A DNA stretch of 9,548 nt from Bacteroidia bacterium (GTDB taxonomy: Bacteria; Bacteroidota; Bacteroidia; Flavobacteriales; Flavobacteriaceae), in NCBI GenBank assembly GCA_030429325.1, contig JAUICT010000047.1:1-9548 (forward strand), given 5' to 3'. Shown piece after piece: positions 1 through 7,300 of this stretch. The notes under the pieces are model-generated. The model did not search any database. It was given only the letters and a program-made list of their open reading frames with translations, and had not been told where the DNA came from. The position numbers were made by a program, and so were the translations under genes. How positions within the stretch are numbered: position 1 is the stretch's first letter; the number at the start of each line of letters is the position of its first letter.

Positions 1-97
1 TTTTTCACAAGACTATGCTATTTCAAAAGTAAATGTGCTTTCGGAAGCATTTATTTTTGAAGAAGCTCCGTTGATAGGTCTAAGATTAAAAATCTAA
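1..97 (+). CDS. 3' end of a gene, probably an outer-membrane beta-barrel protein (partial)
   Basis: An open frame enters from the left edge (codons start at base 2) and ends at TAA 95-97, giving about 31 residues. The last part reads EEAPLIGLRLKI. An alternating polar/hydrophobic strand ending in G-L-R-L-K-I resembles the final beta-strand of a TonB-dependent receptor or another outer-membrane barrel, although the usual terminal Phe is replaced by Ile. The gene converges on the response regulator, leaving a 46-bp gap with no convincing terminator. The barrel assignment is inference from a very short tail. That the frame is coding is more likely than not, because it is the only frame here that reads as ordinary protein up to a sensible stop. 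Confidence 0.5.
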   Translation, partial: FSQDYAISKVNVLSEAFIFEEAPLIGLRLKI

Positions 98-143
98 AAA
101 TAGCGCTTGATCAAGATAAGATTGCGCAAAAGTGTTGACTTTT

Positions 144-878
144 CTATTCGGTTGAATCGGATTTGCTTCCAGTATGGGATATGGAGCGATCTAAAATACG
201 GGCTTTAACATCTTCTAAATAGCTGCGGCCTATAACGTATCTTTTGCCTGCAATCTCTACACTATTCCCTTCCAAAGCCTCAATTTTGTCCAAAGAAACC
301 GTATAAGATCTATGTATGCGGATAAACTTTTCATTGGAAATCTCTTCGGTAAAGGCACTTAAAGTTTTGTGCACAACATAGTTGCCATTGGCAGTTATGA
401 TCTTAATGTAATCCTTAAGGCTTTCCACTAGAATGATTTCATCCAAATAGATTTTCTTCATTTTTTTCTTGTCCACCTTTACAAAGACATGTTCCCGTAC
501 AGTTCCGGATGTTTGATGTTTCTGTACATGTGTCATGGCTTTGTTCACAGCCTTTATAAATCGGGGCAAGGCTATGGGCTTTACCAAATAGTCCAATACC
601 TCCAAGTCAAAACCCTTGGCCGCATATTCTGCATGGGCCGATGTAATGACAACCATAGGCTTGGTGTCCAAACTGTCCAAGAAACTAAAACCGTCAATGA
701 TGGGCATGTTTATGTCCAAGAAAAGCAAGTCGGGTTTGTGTTCCCTGATAAAGGGAAGGCTGTCAATGGCATTGTTAAAAGCCTTTATTTCTTCCAGTTC
801 CTTTATTTGAGAAATATAGTTTTGAATGACCTTTACTGCCAAGGGCTCATCATCAATAATCACACATTTTAACTTCAT
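144..878 (-). CDS. LytTR-family response regulator (REC + LytTR DNA-binding domain)
   Basis: A 244-residue transcription factor of the LytR/AlgR (LytTR) type. The N-terminal receiver domain (about residues 3-118) has the acidic pair D9/D10, the phospho-acceptor D55 in FLDINMP, T79 in VITSAH, and K100 in the LVKP motif, so all phosphotransfer residues are present. The LytTR domain (about 130-230) has the typical FIRIHRSYTVSLDKIEAL stretch and ends in a VIGRSY motif. A charged, Ser-rich tail of about 14 residues follows. The ATG (878-876) overlaps the TGA of the upstream kinase gene in an ATGA arrangement, which implies translational coupling with its cognate sensor. By family knowledge it is phosphorylated by that kinase and binds pairs of short direct repeats near promoters. 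The target is not shown by the sequence; the divergent CBM9/SusCD genes are only a guess. Length is normal for the family. Confidence 0.95.
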   Translation of the reverse strand: MKLKCVIIDDEPLAVKVIQNYISQIKELEEIKAFNNAIDSLPFIREHKPDLLFLDINMPIIDGFSFLDSLDTKPMVVITSAHAEYAAKGFDLEVLDYLVKPIALPRFIKAVNKAMTHVQKHQTSGTVREHVFVKVDKKKMKKIYLDEIILVESLKDYIKIITANGNYVVHKTLSAFTEEISNEKFIRIHRSYTVSLDKIEALEGNSVEIAGKRYVIGRSYLEDVKARILDRSISHTGSKSDSTE

Positions 879-1957
879 CTGAGCTTGAGCTTTAAGTTTA
901 CAACATATTCGTCTGATTCCTCATAGATACCCAAACGGTATTCTTCATCTCCATAACGCAGTTTTAATCTTTTCTCCACATTGGAAAGTCCTATGCCGCC
1001 CGTTTTCTTTTTGGTCGGCAAGATATGGTTTTTGGGTTTTGTGTTGCTAATTCTAAAGTATAGGAATTTTTCTTCGATTTTTATCTCGATGCTTATCTTG
1101 ACTTTCCCGATATTCTGATGGGCGCCATGCTTAAAAGCATTTTCAATGAACTGGACCAACAGCATAGGGGCGATTCTTTTGCCTTTTGGATTTCCAATGA
1201 CATTAAAATCAAGTTGAAGGTTTTGGTTGTATCTTATTTTCTCCAGATCTAGATAATTCTTTATGAAAACAATTTCCTTGGCCAGGCTTTGGTCCTTATC
1301 CTTGGTCTCGTACAGTACGTACCGCATAAGGTCGGACAATTTTATGATGGTCTCAGGGGTTTTGTCCGACTTTTCAAGACTAAGAGAGTAAATATTGTTG
1401 AGCGTGTTGAAAAAGAAATGCGGGGATATTTGTGCCCGTAGAAATCGAAGCTCGGTCTCCAATTGCTCTTTTTCCAGTTTGGCAACCCGCCCTGTTTCAC
1501 GCAACCAATCAATGGTCAATTTTATGGAAGCTACAAAAGTGATTACATAGAGTTCACCGAGCATCATCACTATGGCGTAATTAAATGTGAGGCTATGGGT
1601 TTCAGGACCTTCGGGCCAAACGTTGTAGCTTATTAGGCTATAGGTAAGAAGATATTTAAGGAACACCATCAGAAAAATACTCGATATGAGAATGATGATG
1701 AAAGCGAAGAACTTCCGTTTGAATATGAACTTTGGGATTAAATAATAAATGGTAAAATATGTCAGGAAAATATGAATGGGAAACCCTAAGAGATTCGACT
1801 TGAAAGAATACAGGTAATCGTTAAAATAGCTCCCCCACCTCAGAAAATTAAAAGTGAAATAAATGGCCCAGAACACAACATGGTGCCATGCCGTGATTTT
1901 GTATTCTGCCACGGCGTTCACTAAAAATTTATTCTTGATTTGTTTTTGAAGATACAT
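875..1957 (-). CDS. LytS/YehU-type membrane sensor histidine kinase
   Basis: A 360-residue inner-membrane kinase. The N-terminal half carries about four hydrophobic segments (near residues 25-40, 57-75, 84-105 and 126-146) and no sizeable periplasmic domain. A short coiled-coil-like linker (about 155-172) follows. The His_kinase domain (PF06580 type) has the signature LRAQISPHFFFNTLNNIYSL with phospho-acceptor H180. The C-terminal HATPase domain has the N-box ENAFKHG (N273) and a G-box GGIGLSNVEKRL (319-331). It is intact and of normal length. It is the first gene of a two-gene minus-strand operon with the LytTR regulator and overlaps it by 4 nt. The start is the only reasonable ATG before the first membrane segment, behind an A-rich leader with no Shine-Dalgarno. 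With no extracytoplasmic sensor domain, the signal is probably sensed in or at the membrane. What it senses cannot be read from the sequence. Confidence 0.95.
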   Translation of the reverse strand: MYLQKQIKNKFLVNAVAEYKITAWHHVVFWAIYFTFNFLRWGSYFNDYLYSFKSNLLGFPIHIFLTYFTIYYLIPKFIFKRKFFAFIIILISSIFLMVFLKYLLTYSLISYNVWPEGPETHSLTFNYAIVMMLGELYVITFVASIKLTIDWLRETGRVAKLEKEQLETELRFLRAQISPHFFFNTLNNIYSLSLEKSDKTPETIIKLSDLMRYVLYETKDKDQSLAKEIVFIKNYLDLEKIRYNQNLQLDFNVIGNPKGKRIAPMLLVQFIENAFKHGAHQNIGKVKISIEIKIEEKFLYFRISNTKPKNHILPTKKKTGGIGLSNVEKRLKLRYGDEEYRLGIYEESDEYVVNLKLKLR

Positions 1958-2117
1958 TAAAACAAAAGGTTACTTTTTTTAAACATTTGTCCTCGGTCAG
2001 CTGTCATTGGTCTAATAAAAAACTGTAAATACAGATTAAATTAGGAATTTTTACCATGATTCAGACATCATTTTGGCCCAAGGCTCCATTTTTGGCAAAG
2101 AAAGGAATTTATTTTCA

Positions 2118-2146
2118 TTGAAGGTGTTGTGGCCATAAAGTGTTTG
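2118..2146 (+). promoter_or_regulatory. Weak candidate promoter for the CBM9-like/GH20-N operon
   Basis: A TTG at 2118-2120 is followed after 18 bases by AGTGTTTG (2139-2146), which has one mismatch to the flavobacterial -7 consensus TAnnTTTG. That would leave a leader of roughly 35 nt before the ATG at 2187. The spacing fits the known TTG-N17-23-TAnnTTTG pattern. The first consensus base is missing, however, and no better box was found in the 229-bp divergent gap, so this is only a candidate. Confidence 0.3.
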
Positions 2147-2186
2147 CAATCAATGTAATGCTAGATGCGAAAACAGTAGTGGATAA

Positions 2187-3257
2187 ATGAAGAACATGGC
2201 TCAAAAGCTTTTTTTTATTTTGGTGATGTGTGGGTATGCCATAGGATCAGGTCAGGAAATAAATGAACCTCGATCAATGGTAGTGTATAAGGTTGATGAA
2301 CCTCTTACCATTGATGGGCAAGCCAAAGAGATGGCATGGAAGAAAGCTCAAGTCTCCGAAAACTTTATAGATATCGAAGGTGTTAAAACACCTACTTACC
2401 AAACCAATGTGCGCATGTTGTGGGACGAAGATTATCTATACTTCTTTGCGGAGCTAAAGGAGCCCCATGTATGGGCAAATCTGAAACAACGGGATACTGT
2501 TATTTTTTACAACAACGATTTTGAGATATTCATTGACCCAGATGGGGACACCCATAATTATTATGAATTTGAAATGAATGCCCTCAACACGGTTTGGGAT
2601 CTTTATCTGACCAAACCTTACAGGGAGCATAGTCCTGTAGTGGACAGTTGGGAGATTCTTGGTCTTAAATCGGAGGTGCATATAGATGGTTCCCTTAATG
2701 ATCCAAGCGATTTGGACAAAGGTTGGAGCGTGGAGGTAGCCATGCCTTGGTCTGTCCTTAAGGAGGCCAGTGGAAGTAACAAAATACCGGAAGGTGAATT
2801 TTGGCGGGTAAACTTTTCCAGGGTTAACTGGGACTTTGAGTTGACCAATGGGAAGTATGCCAGAAAAAAGGATGCCAATGGCAAGTTTCTCAGAGAATAT
2901 AATTGGGTGTGGTCTCCACAAGGGGTAATCAACATGCACGAGCCAGAACATTGGGGATATGCCTATTTTTCCCCAAATGTTGCGGGTAATGAAGATTCCT
3001 TTGTTATTCCAAGAGATGAGCAAATCAGATGGTTGCTGTACAAATTATACAGGGCACAGAAAAAATATCGTTCAAAGAATGGAAAATGGGCTACGGATTT
3101 GGCTGAACTTGATTCAAAGCTGGTATTGAAAGATGGGACAAAAGTTGAATTGGATATTGAGGTGCATAGGGTTGGATGGTCCATTCAGGCCAAAAGTCCA
3201 TTTACGGGCAAGTCATATATCATTACTGAAGATGGTGAGTACTACCCCCTAAAATAA
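2187..3257 (+). CDS. Exported CBM9-like carbohydrate-binding protein
   Basis: A 356-residue exported protein. Residues 1 to about 22 form a signal peptide (K-rich start, hydrophobic core LFFILVM, small residues GSG before Q23). C15 lacks a proper lipobox, so type I cleavage is more likely than lipidation. Residues of about 36-262 match the CBM9-like fold of bacterial sugar-binding domains: DEPLTIDGQAKEMAWKKA at the start, then LWDEDYLYFFAEL (78-90), a DFEIFIDPDGDTHNYYEFEMN block (111-131), GWSVEVAMPW (179-188), and a WSPQG...HEPEHWGYAYF end. A C-terminal extension (about 275-356) has a helix rich in K/Y/R and an apparent beta-sheet part; its role is unknown. The gene is followed one base later by the GH20-N lipoprotein, so the two are almost certainly co-transcribed. 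The ligand is not deducible. No catalytic glycosidase motif is seen, and the role in glycan binding is inferred from the family. M4 (2196) is an alternative start. Confidence 0.88.
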   Translation: MKNMAQKLFFILVMCGYAIGSGQEINEPRSMVVYKVDEPLTIDGQAKEMAWKKAQVSENFIDIEGVKTPTYQTNVRMLWDEDYLYFFAELKEPHVWANLKQRDTVIFYNNDFEIFIDPDGDTHNYYEFEMNALNTVWDLYLTKPYREHSPVVDSWEILGLKSEVHIDGSLNDPSDLDKGWSVEVAMPWSVLKEASGSNKIPEGEFWRVNFSRVNWDFELTNGKYARKKDANGKFLREYNWVWSPQGVINMHEPEHWGYAYFSPNVAGNEDSFVIPRDEQIRWLLYKLYRAQKKYRSKNGKWATDLAELDSKLVLKDGTKVELDIEVHRVGWSIQAKSPFTGKSYIITEDGEYYPLK

Positions 3258-3258
3258 G

Positions 3259-3723
3259 ATGCTTATGAACAAACAAGTGGTTATTGTGTTTCTTTTAGCT
3301 CTTTTGGCATTATCTTGTTTGGATAATATAGGAGCGCCGCCAAGGCCTGTTCAGGCTAAAGAAAAAGGGGGTGAACAACAATTTGAGCTTACAAGGGAAA
3401 CCTATTTTGTGTTTGACTCCCAAACCGATGACACTTCTTTGTTTGTACTGAAGCCCATGTTTCAAGAAGCAATGGGATGGGAACCAAAGATTAGAACACA
3501 AGAGCCAGAGAGAAACTATGTTTTACTTAAAATGAACCCTGAGTTGGAAGAAGGGACTTACCTTTTGTCCGTGACACCCAATCGTATTATCATGGAATCC
3601 TCTTCCCGGGAAGGCTTTGAACATGCACAGGAAAAGCTGGCAACCTTGCTTTCCAATATACCTGAAACCAAAGAAATGGTTTGGAAAGTGCCGGCTTTGG
3701 AAATTCAGGAGAGCTATCGCTAA
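3259..3723 (+). CDS. Lipoprotein with a stand-alone GH20 N-terminal (zincin-like fold) domain
   Basis: A 154-residue predicted lipoprotein. The signal peptide runs to a lipobox-like LALSC with the acceptor Cys at residue 20. The start lies one base after the TAA of the CBM9-like gene; M3 (3265) is a possible alternative. Residues of about 28-152 resemble the N-terminal alpha/beta domain of family 20 beta-N-acetylhexosaminidases (Glyco_hydro_20b, PF02838). Matching elements are FELTRETYFVFD near the start, a helix (LFVLKPMFQEAMGW), YVLLKMNP (87-94), EGTYLLSVTPNRIIMESSS (98-116), GFEHAQEKLATLL (119-131) and WKVPALEI (142-149). In full enzymes the last element is followed by D-x-P-R-[FY]-x-W-R-G and the catalytic barrel. 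Here the protein ends at QESYR, and no remnant of the barrel lies downstream in any + frame. It is either a conserved stand-alone domain protein or a truncated hexosaminidase. The intact frame, signal peptide and tight operon spacing favour a functional gene. Without the barrel it cannot be an active hexosaminidase. Confidence 0.75.
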   Translation: MLMNKQVVIVFLLALLALSCLDNIGAPPRPVQAKEKGGEQQFELTRETYFVFDSQTDDTSLFVLKPMFQEAMGWEPKIRTQEPERNYVLLKMNPELEEGTYLLSVTPNRIIMESSSREGFEHAQEKLATLLSNIPETKEMVWKVPALEIQESYR

Positions 3724-3790
3724 TAGAAAGGGAATTCCTTTGTGTTTTATTTTATCAATTAACATTGAGGGAGTTACCGGATTACACTTG

Positions 3791-3802
3791 TTCAGGAATC
3801 TT
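3791..3802 (+). repeat. 12-bp direct repeat TTCAGGAATCTT, copy 1
   Basis: Exact copy of the sequence at 4214-4225. It lies 68 nt after the lipoprotein stop. A GTTGGTCTAAA-type motif follows at 3845. Function unknown; chance cannot be ruled out for a single 12-mer pair. Confidence 0.45.
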
Positions 3803-3936
3803 TTTGTAATCTAGGTCCTTGATGTTGAGCTATCAAGCGTAGTCGTTGGTCTAAATTTTTTTCCTACTAGATACTATTGTAGCACTTTTAAGACTAGTAA
3901 TCAGTTATGAATACTTTAGTTTTAGTTAATTGCCTA

Positions 3937-3973
3937 AAGACCGGCCAGTTTTTAACTTGGCCGGTCTTATTTT
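3937..3973 (+). terminator. Strong intrinsic terminator downstream of the CBM9-like/GH20-N operon
   Basis: A perfect 11-bp GC-rich stem (AAGACCGGCCA at 3937-3947 with TGGCCGGTCTT at 3958-3968) closes a 10-nt loop and is followed by ATTTT. It is the only clear terminator between the lipoprotein stop (3723) and susC. It lies about 214 nt after that stop, so the transcript would have a long 3' untranslated tail, or the hairpin ends a separate small RNA. Confidence 0.82.
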
Positions 3974-4035
3974 GCGTAATCTCTACAATATAAAATAATT
4001 GTAAGGCAAAAGTTTGTCTCTCTTGTTCATAATCG

Positions 4036-4127
4036 TAATGCGTTTGGGTCTTCATTGTGATGTTGCATGACCCTACCTTAAAAGTCGCATTAGTAAAAAT
4101 GCAATTTGTAGACCCTTATTTTAGGGC
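4036..4127. repeat. Nested and competing inverted repeats upstream of the susC promoter
   Basis: TAATGCG (4036-4042) is complementary to CGCATTA (4087-4093). Inside that pair, GGGTC (4046-4050) is complementary to GACCC (4069-4073). The right arm could instead pair downstream, GCATT (4088-4092) with AATGC (4099-4103). A second GACCC (4112-4116) could also pair with GGGTC, or CCCT (4114-4117) with AGGG (4124-4127). As RNA this could take alternative folds, but it lies upstream of the predicted susC start site. It would therefore need its own promoter. The pairing is seen directly; any function is speculative. Confidence 0.35.
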
Positions 4128-4213
4128 ATTGCCATTATAAAAACTAATCATTTGTCATTTTAAGAAATAAATATGCCATTCGGCCTTTCACCTCCGTTGT
4201 TGGTCGAAAATTT

Positions 4214-4225
4214 TTCAGGAATCTT
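4214..4225 (+). repeat. 12-bp direct repeat TTCAGGAATCTT, copy 2
   Basis: Exact copy of 3791-3802, placed just upstream of the predicted -33 element of the susC promoter (4232-4234). It is preceded by GTTGGTCGAAA at 4199-4209, which resembles the sequence at 3845-3855 near copy 1. Its position suits an upstream regulator site; that role is inference only. Confidence 0.45.
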
Positions 4226-4231
4226 CAAGTA

Positions 4232-4262
4232 TTGGGGATTTTCACTTTTTGTGTTAACTTTA
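4232..4262 (+). promoter_or_regulatory. Predicted susC promoter (Bacteroidota type)
   Basis: TTG at 4232-4234 is followed after 20 bases by TAACTTTA (4255-4262), one mismatch from the flavobacterial -7 box TAnnTTTG, and the spacing is right. Transcription would begin near 4268-4270, giving a leader of about 45 nt that is A-rich, unstructured and lacks a Shine-Dalgarno, as is usual for highly expressed flavobacterial genes. The leader ends in a run of A residues just before the ATG at 4314. Confidence 0.55.
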
Positions 4263-4268
4263 AGTTAA
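4254..4268. promoter_or_regulatory. 15-bp palindrome TTAACTT-T-AAGTTAA over the susC -7 box
   Basis: TTAACTT (4254-4260) and AAGTTAA (4262-4268) are perfect reverse complements around a single T. The palindrome covers the proposed -7 element and start site, where a bound dimeric protein would block or alter initiation. The symmetry is seen directly; an operator role is inference. Confidence 0.5.
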
Positions 4269-4313
4269 TTAAAACTCGACTATTATCTAACAATCAAAAC
4301 AAAAAAAACTAAC

Positions 4314-7300
4314 ATGATTCAAAAACTAAAGTATGTACTTGTTTTTGCGGTGTTGTTCTCTATTCAGGGGGCTTTGGCGCAAACAATTACCGGAACGGTT
4401 TCTGACGATGCGGGGGTTCCGCTTCCTGGAGTCAACATTGTTGAAAAAGGAACCAGTAATGGTGTATCATCCGATTTTGATGGAAACTACAGCATAACCG
4501 TGTCAGGCGGAAATGCAACCTTGGTATTTTCTTCATTGGGAATGCGAACTGTAGAGGTTCCGGTGAACGGAAGAGCCACGATCAACCTGACTATGCAGGA
4601 AGATGCAGAGCAGCTTGGAGAAGTGGTGGTGACCGCTTTGGGTATCAGTAGGGAGAAAAAATCCCTGGGATATGCAGTTACTGAGATTCAGGGCGATGAG
4701 GTTTCCTTGGTAAAGGAGCCAAACGTTGTAAACTCTCTTGCCGGTAAGGTTGCAGGGGTAGTGGTGTCCAAGACCACTTCAGGTCCTGGTGGTGGTACCC
4801 GTGTGGTTATTCGGGGTAACAACTCCATTACCGGGAACAACCAGCCGCTATATGTTGTGGATGGTGTGCCAATTGACAACAGTGGTTTAAGTACTGCTGG
4901 GGCTGGTGAATTCAGTGTTCCGGATTTGGGTACTGGTGTTTCGGATATCAACCCAGACGACATTGAGTCCATTTCTGTACTTAAAGGACCTAACGCTGCT
5001 GCTTTGTATGGAGCTAGGGCTAGTAATGGTGTAGTGATCATTACCACCAAAAAAGGAAAATTGGATACCGGACTAGGCGTTTCTTTTACCTCTAGTGCAA
5101 CTTTTGAAAACCCATTTATCCTACCTGAATATCAAAATGAGTATGGTCGTGGAAGTGATGGTCTTTTTCCACAAGTGGATACAAGCGCCCCTTTGGCCAA
5201 CCAAGTGAACACGGTTAGAAGCAATAGCTCCTGGGGTCCTCGTTTTGATGGAAGTGATCAATTGGCCTATAATGGGCAGATAAGAGCGTATGAGGCTCAG
5301 CCAAGCAATGTGGAAGACTTTTTTGAGACGGGCACAAGCTTTATTAATACTTTGGCCTTGAGCTCAGGAAATGAGAACGCTTCGGTTCGTTTCTCATACA
5401 CCAATTCAGATTTGGAGTCTATTTTGCCAAACTCTGGTGTAGACAGGGACAACTTTAACTTGCGTGCCTTTACAAACTTGTCAGACAAGCTAAGCTTGGA
5501 TGCAAGGGTAACCTATTTCTTGCAAACTGCCAAGAACAGGCCAACTCAAGGTACTGAAGGTGTTATGGCCTATTTGTGGCCATTGGCAAGAAATGTCCAT
5601 ACCAACGACCTTAAGGTTTTTCAAGATTTGGAAAATCCAATTGATCCTAGCGATCCTTATCGCGTTATTGCCCCTACGTCATCTGGTGGTAACCCATACT
5701 GGATTCTACAGCATGATTCCAATGAGGATAGACGTTCCAGGATTACAGGTTTTGCCAAATTGCAGTATGAGTTTACCGATTGGTTATCTGCTTTTGTAAG
5801 GGTGGGTACCGATGCGATCACACAAGATACAGAGTCTGTTACCAGAACTGGACACCACTTCTTCCCTTCAGGAAGGGTAAACTACGGTAAGAATGAAAGA
5901 ACAGAGACCAACTACGATTTCTTATTGATGTTCAACAAGGACTTAGGGGATAAATTCAACCTTAACGCCAATGTTGGTGCAAATGCCTTGCGTTTTTCAA
6001 CCATTCGTTCCAGCACAAGGGGTGAGAACATTAAAATTCCTGGAAGACCTTTCTTGGATAATACTGAGGAATTGTTCGCAAGCCAAAGTGCATTGATCAA
6101 AAAGAGCATCAATTCTGCATATGGAGCACTTTCCTTAGCGTATGACAATACCGTTTATTTGGATGTTACTGGTAGAAATGACTGGTCTTCTGCCTTGGCG
6201 GCCGAAAACCGTTCCTATTTCTACAGTTCTGCCAGTTTAAGTGTGCTATTGAACGAAGCTTTTGATTTGGGAAGCAAGGTGAACTTGTTGAAAGTGAGGG
6301 GTAGTATTGCCAAAGTAGGTAACGATACCAATCCGCAACAGTTGGTGAACCTGTTCAGGATTGCCGCCAATGGTTTCTTGGACAATGTTACCGTAAGTAG
6401 AGAAAGTACTTTGTTTAGCGAAAGTCTACGTCCTGAGGATGTTACCTCTACGGAGTTTGGATTGGAATTCAGAGCTTTGAATAATAGATTCTTTTTTGAT
6501 GCATCTTACTATGATATCAGCTCCCAAGATTTGATTTTTGATGTGCCTTTGGATCCTGGTACCGGATTTGATAGATTTAGGACCAATGTTGGTGAAGTGA
6601 CCAATAAAGGTTTTGAGATACTTATTGGAGGAACGCCTATCCAAACAGAAAACTTTTCATGGGATGTTTCTGCCAATATTTCCAAGAACGAGAACAAGTT
6701 GGAAAGCTTGATTGAAGGGCAAGATCTTTTCAATTTTAGTACCAGTAACTCAGGAAGGGTTTCTACTGTGGCTAGAGTTGGAGCTGGTTATGGCGACATT
6801 GAAACAACTACTTGGTTGAGGAATGATGCAGGTCAATTGGTGGTAACGGCAGAAGGAAGGCCTCAGGCAACTTCTGAGCGTGAAAAATTTGGAAACTACC
6901 AACCCGATGCTTCAGGTGGTTTTACCAATACGTTCCGTTATAAGAACTTTACCCTTAACTCTTTAATCGATTTTAGGATTGGTGGAGAGGTATATTCAGC
7001 TACAGACGCAGGTTTGGATGCGGCTGGTGTTTCCAAAAGATCTCTTCAGTATAGAGAAGAAGGGATTGTTGTAGATGGGGTTATAGATAATGGCGATGGT
7101 ACATATTCTCCAAATACTACTGCAATTAGTGCCCAAGACTATTGGGGTGCGGTAAGTACTATTGGCTCTGAATATGTTTACGATCAAACCAATGTGAGAT
7201 TACGTGAGGTAAGCCTTACTTATAGTTTTCCAAAGAAGATGTTGGAAAAGACCTTTATCAGAGGTGCCTCATTGAGTGCTGTGGGAAGAAACTTGTTCTT

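Larger units (their letters stand above)
3724..4313. other. 590-bp non-coding region between the GH20-N lipoprotein and susC
   Basis: No credible gene is seen on either strand; the few open frames are short and read as random. From left to right it holds an untranslated stretch of about 210 nt after the lipoprotein stop, a strong inverted-repeat terminator (3937-3973), an AT-rich part with nested inverted repeats (about 4036-4127), and the susC promoter with a 15-bp palindrome (4232-4268). An exact 12-bp sequence, TTCAGGAATCTT, occurs at both 3791-3802 and 4214-4225. The length and the terminator make it likely that susC starts its own transcript instead of being read through from the CBM9-like gene. 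Confidence 0.7.

Noticed and set aside
103..127. CTTGATCAAG palindrome with flanking GCGC...GCGC, considered as the terminator of the two-component operon on the minus strand
   Set aside because: The outer 4-bp arms do not extend and the inner palindrome has no loop. A TATTTTT follows on the minus strand, but the stem is not convincing.
2454..3184. Several antisense open frames of 70-190 residues across the CBM9-like gene
   Set aside because: They are shadows of a well-supported gene on the other strand and show no domain or signal features.
3727..3741. Hairpin AAAGG-GAATT-CCTTT followed by a T-rich stretch just after the lipoprotein stop
   Set aside because: A 5-bp, A/T-heavy stem is too weak for a convincing terminator; the 11-bp stem at 3937 is far better.
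3617..3814. 65-residue + strand frame overlapping the end of the lipoprotein gene, considered as a frameshifted continuation of a GH20 enzyme
   Set aside because: Its sequence shows no GH20 barrel motif (no PR-x-x-WRG or catalytic DE), and most of it is simply the lipoprotein gene in another frame.
4193..4201. TCCGTTGTT, 8 of 9 matches to the published LytTR-site consensus [TA][AC][CA]GTTN[AG][TG]
   Set aside because: Such a degenerate motif occurs often by chance, and no properly spaced second copy was found, as would be needed for a LytTR dimer.
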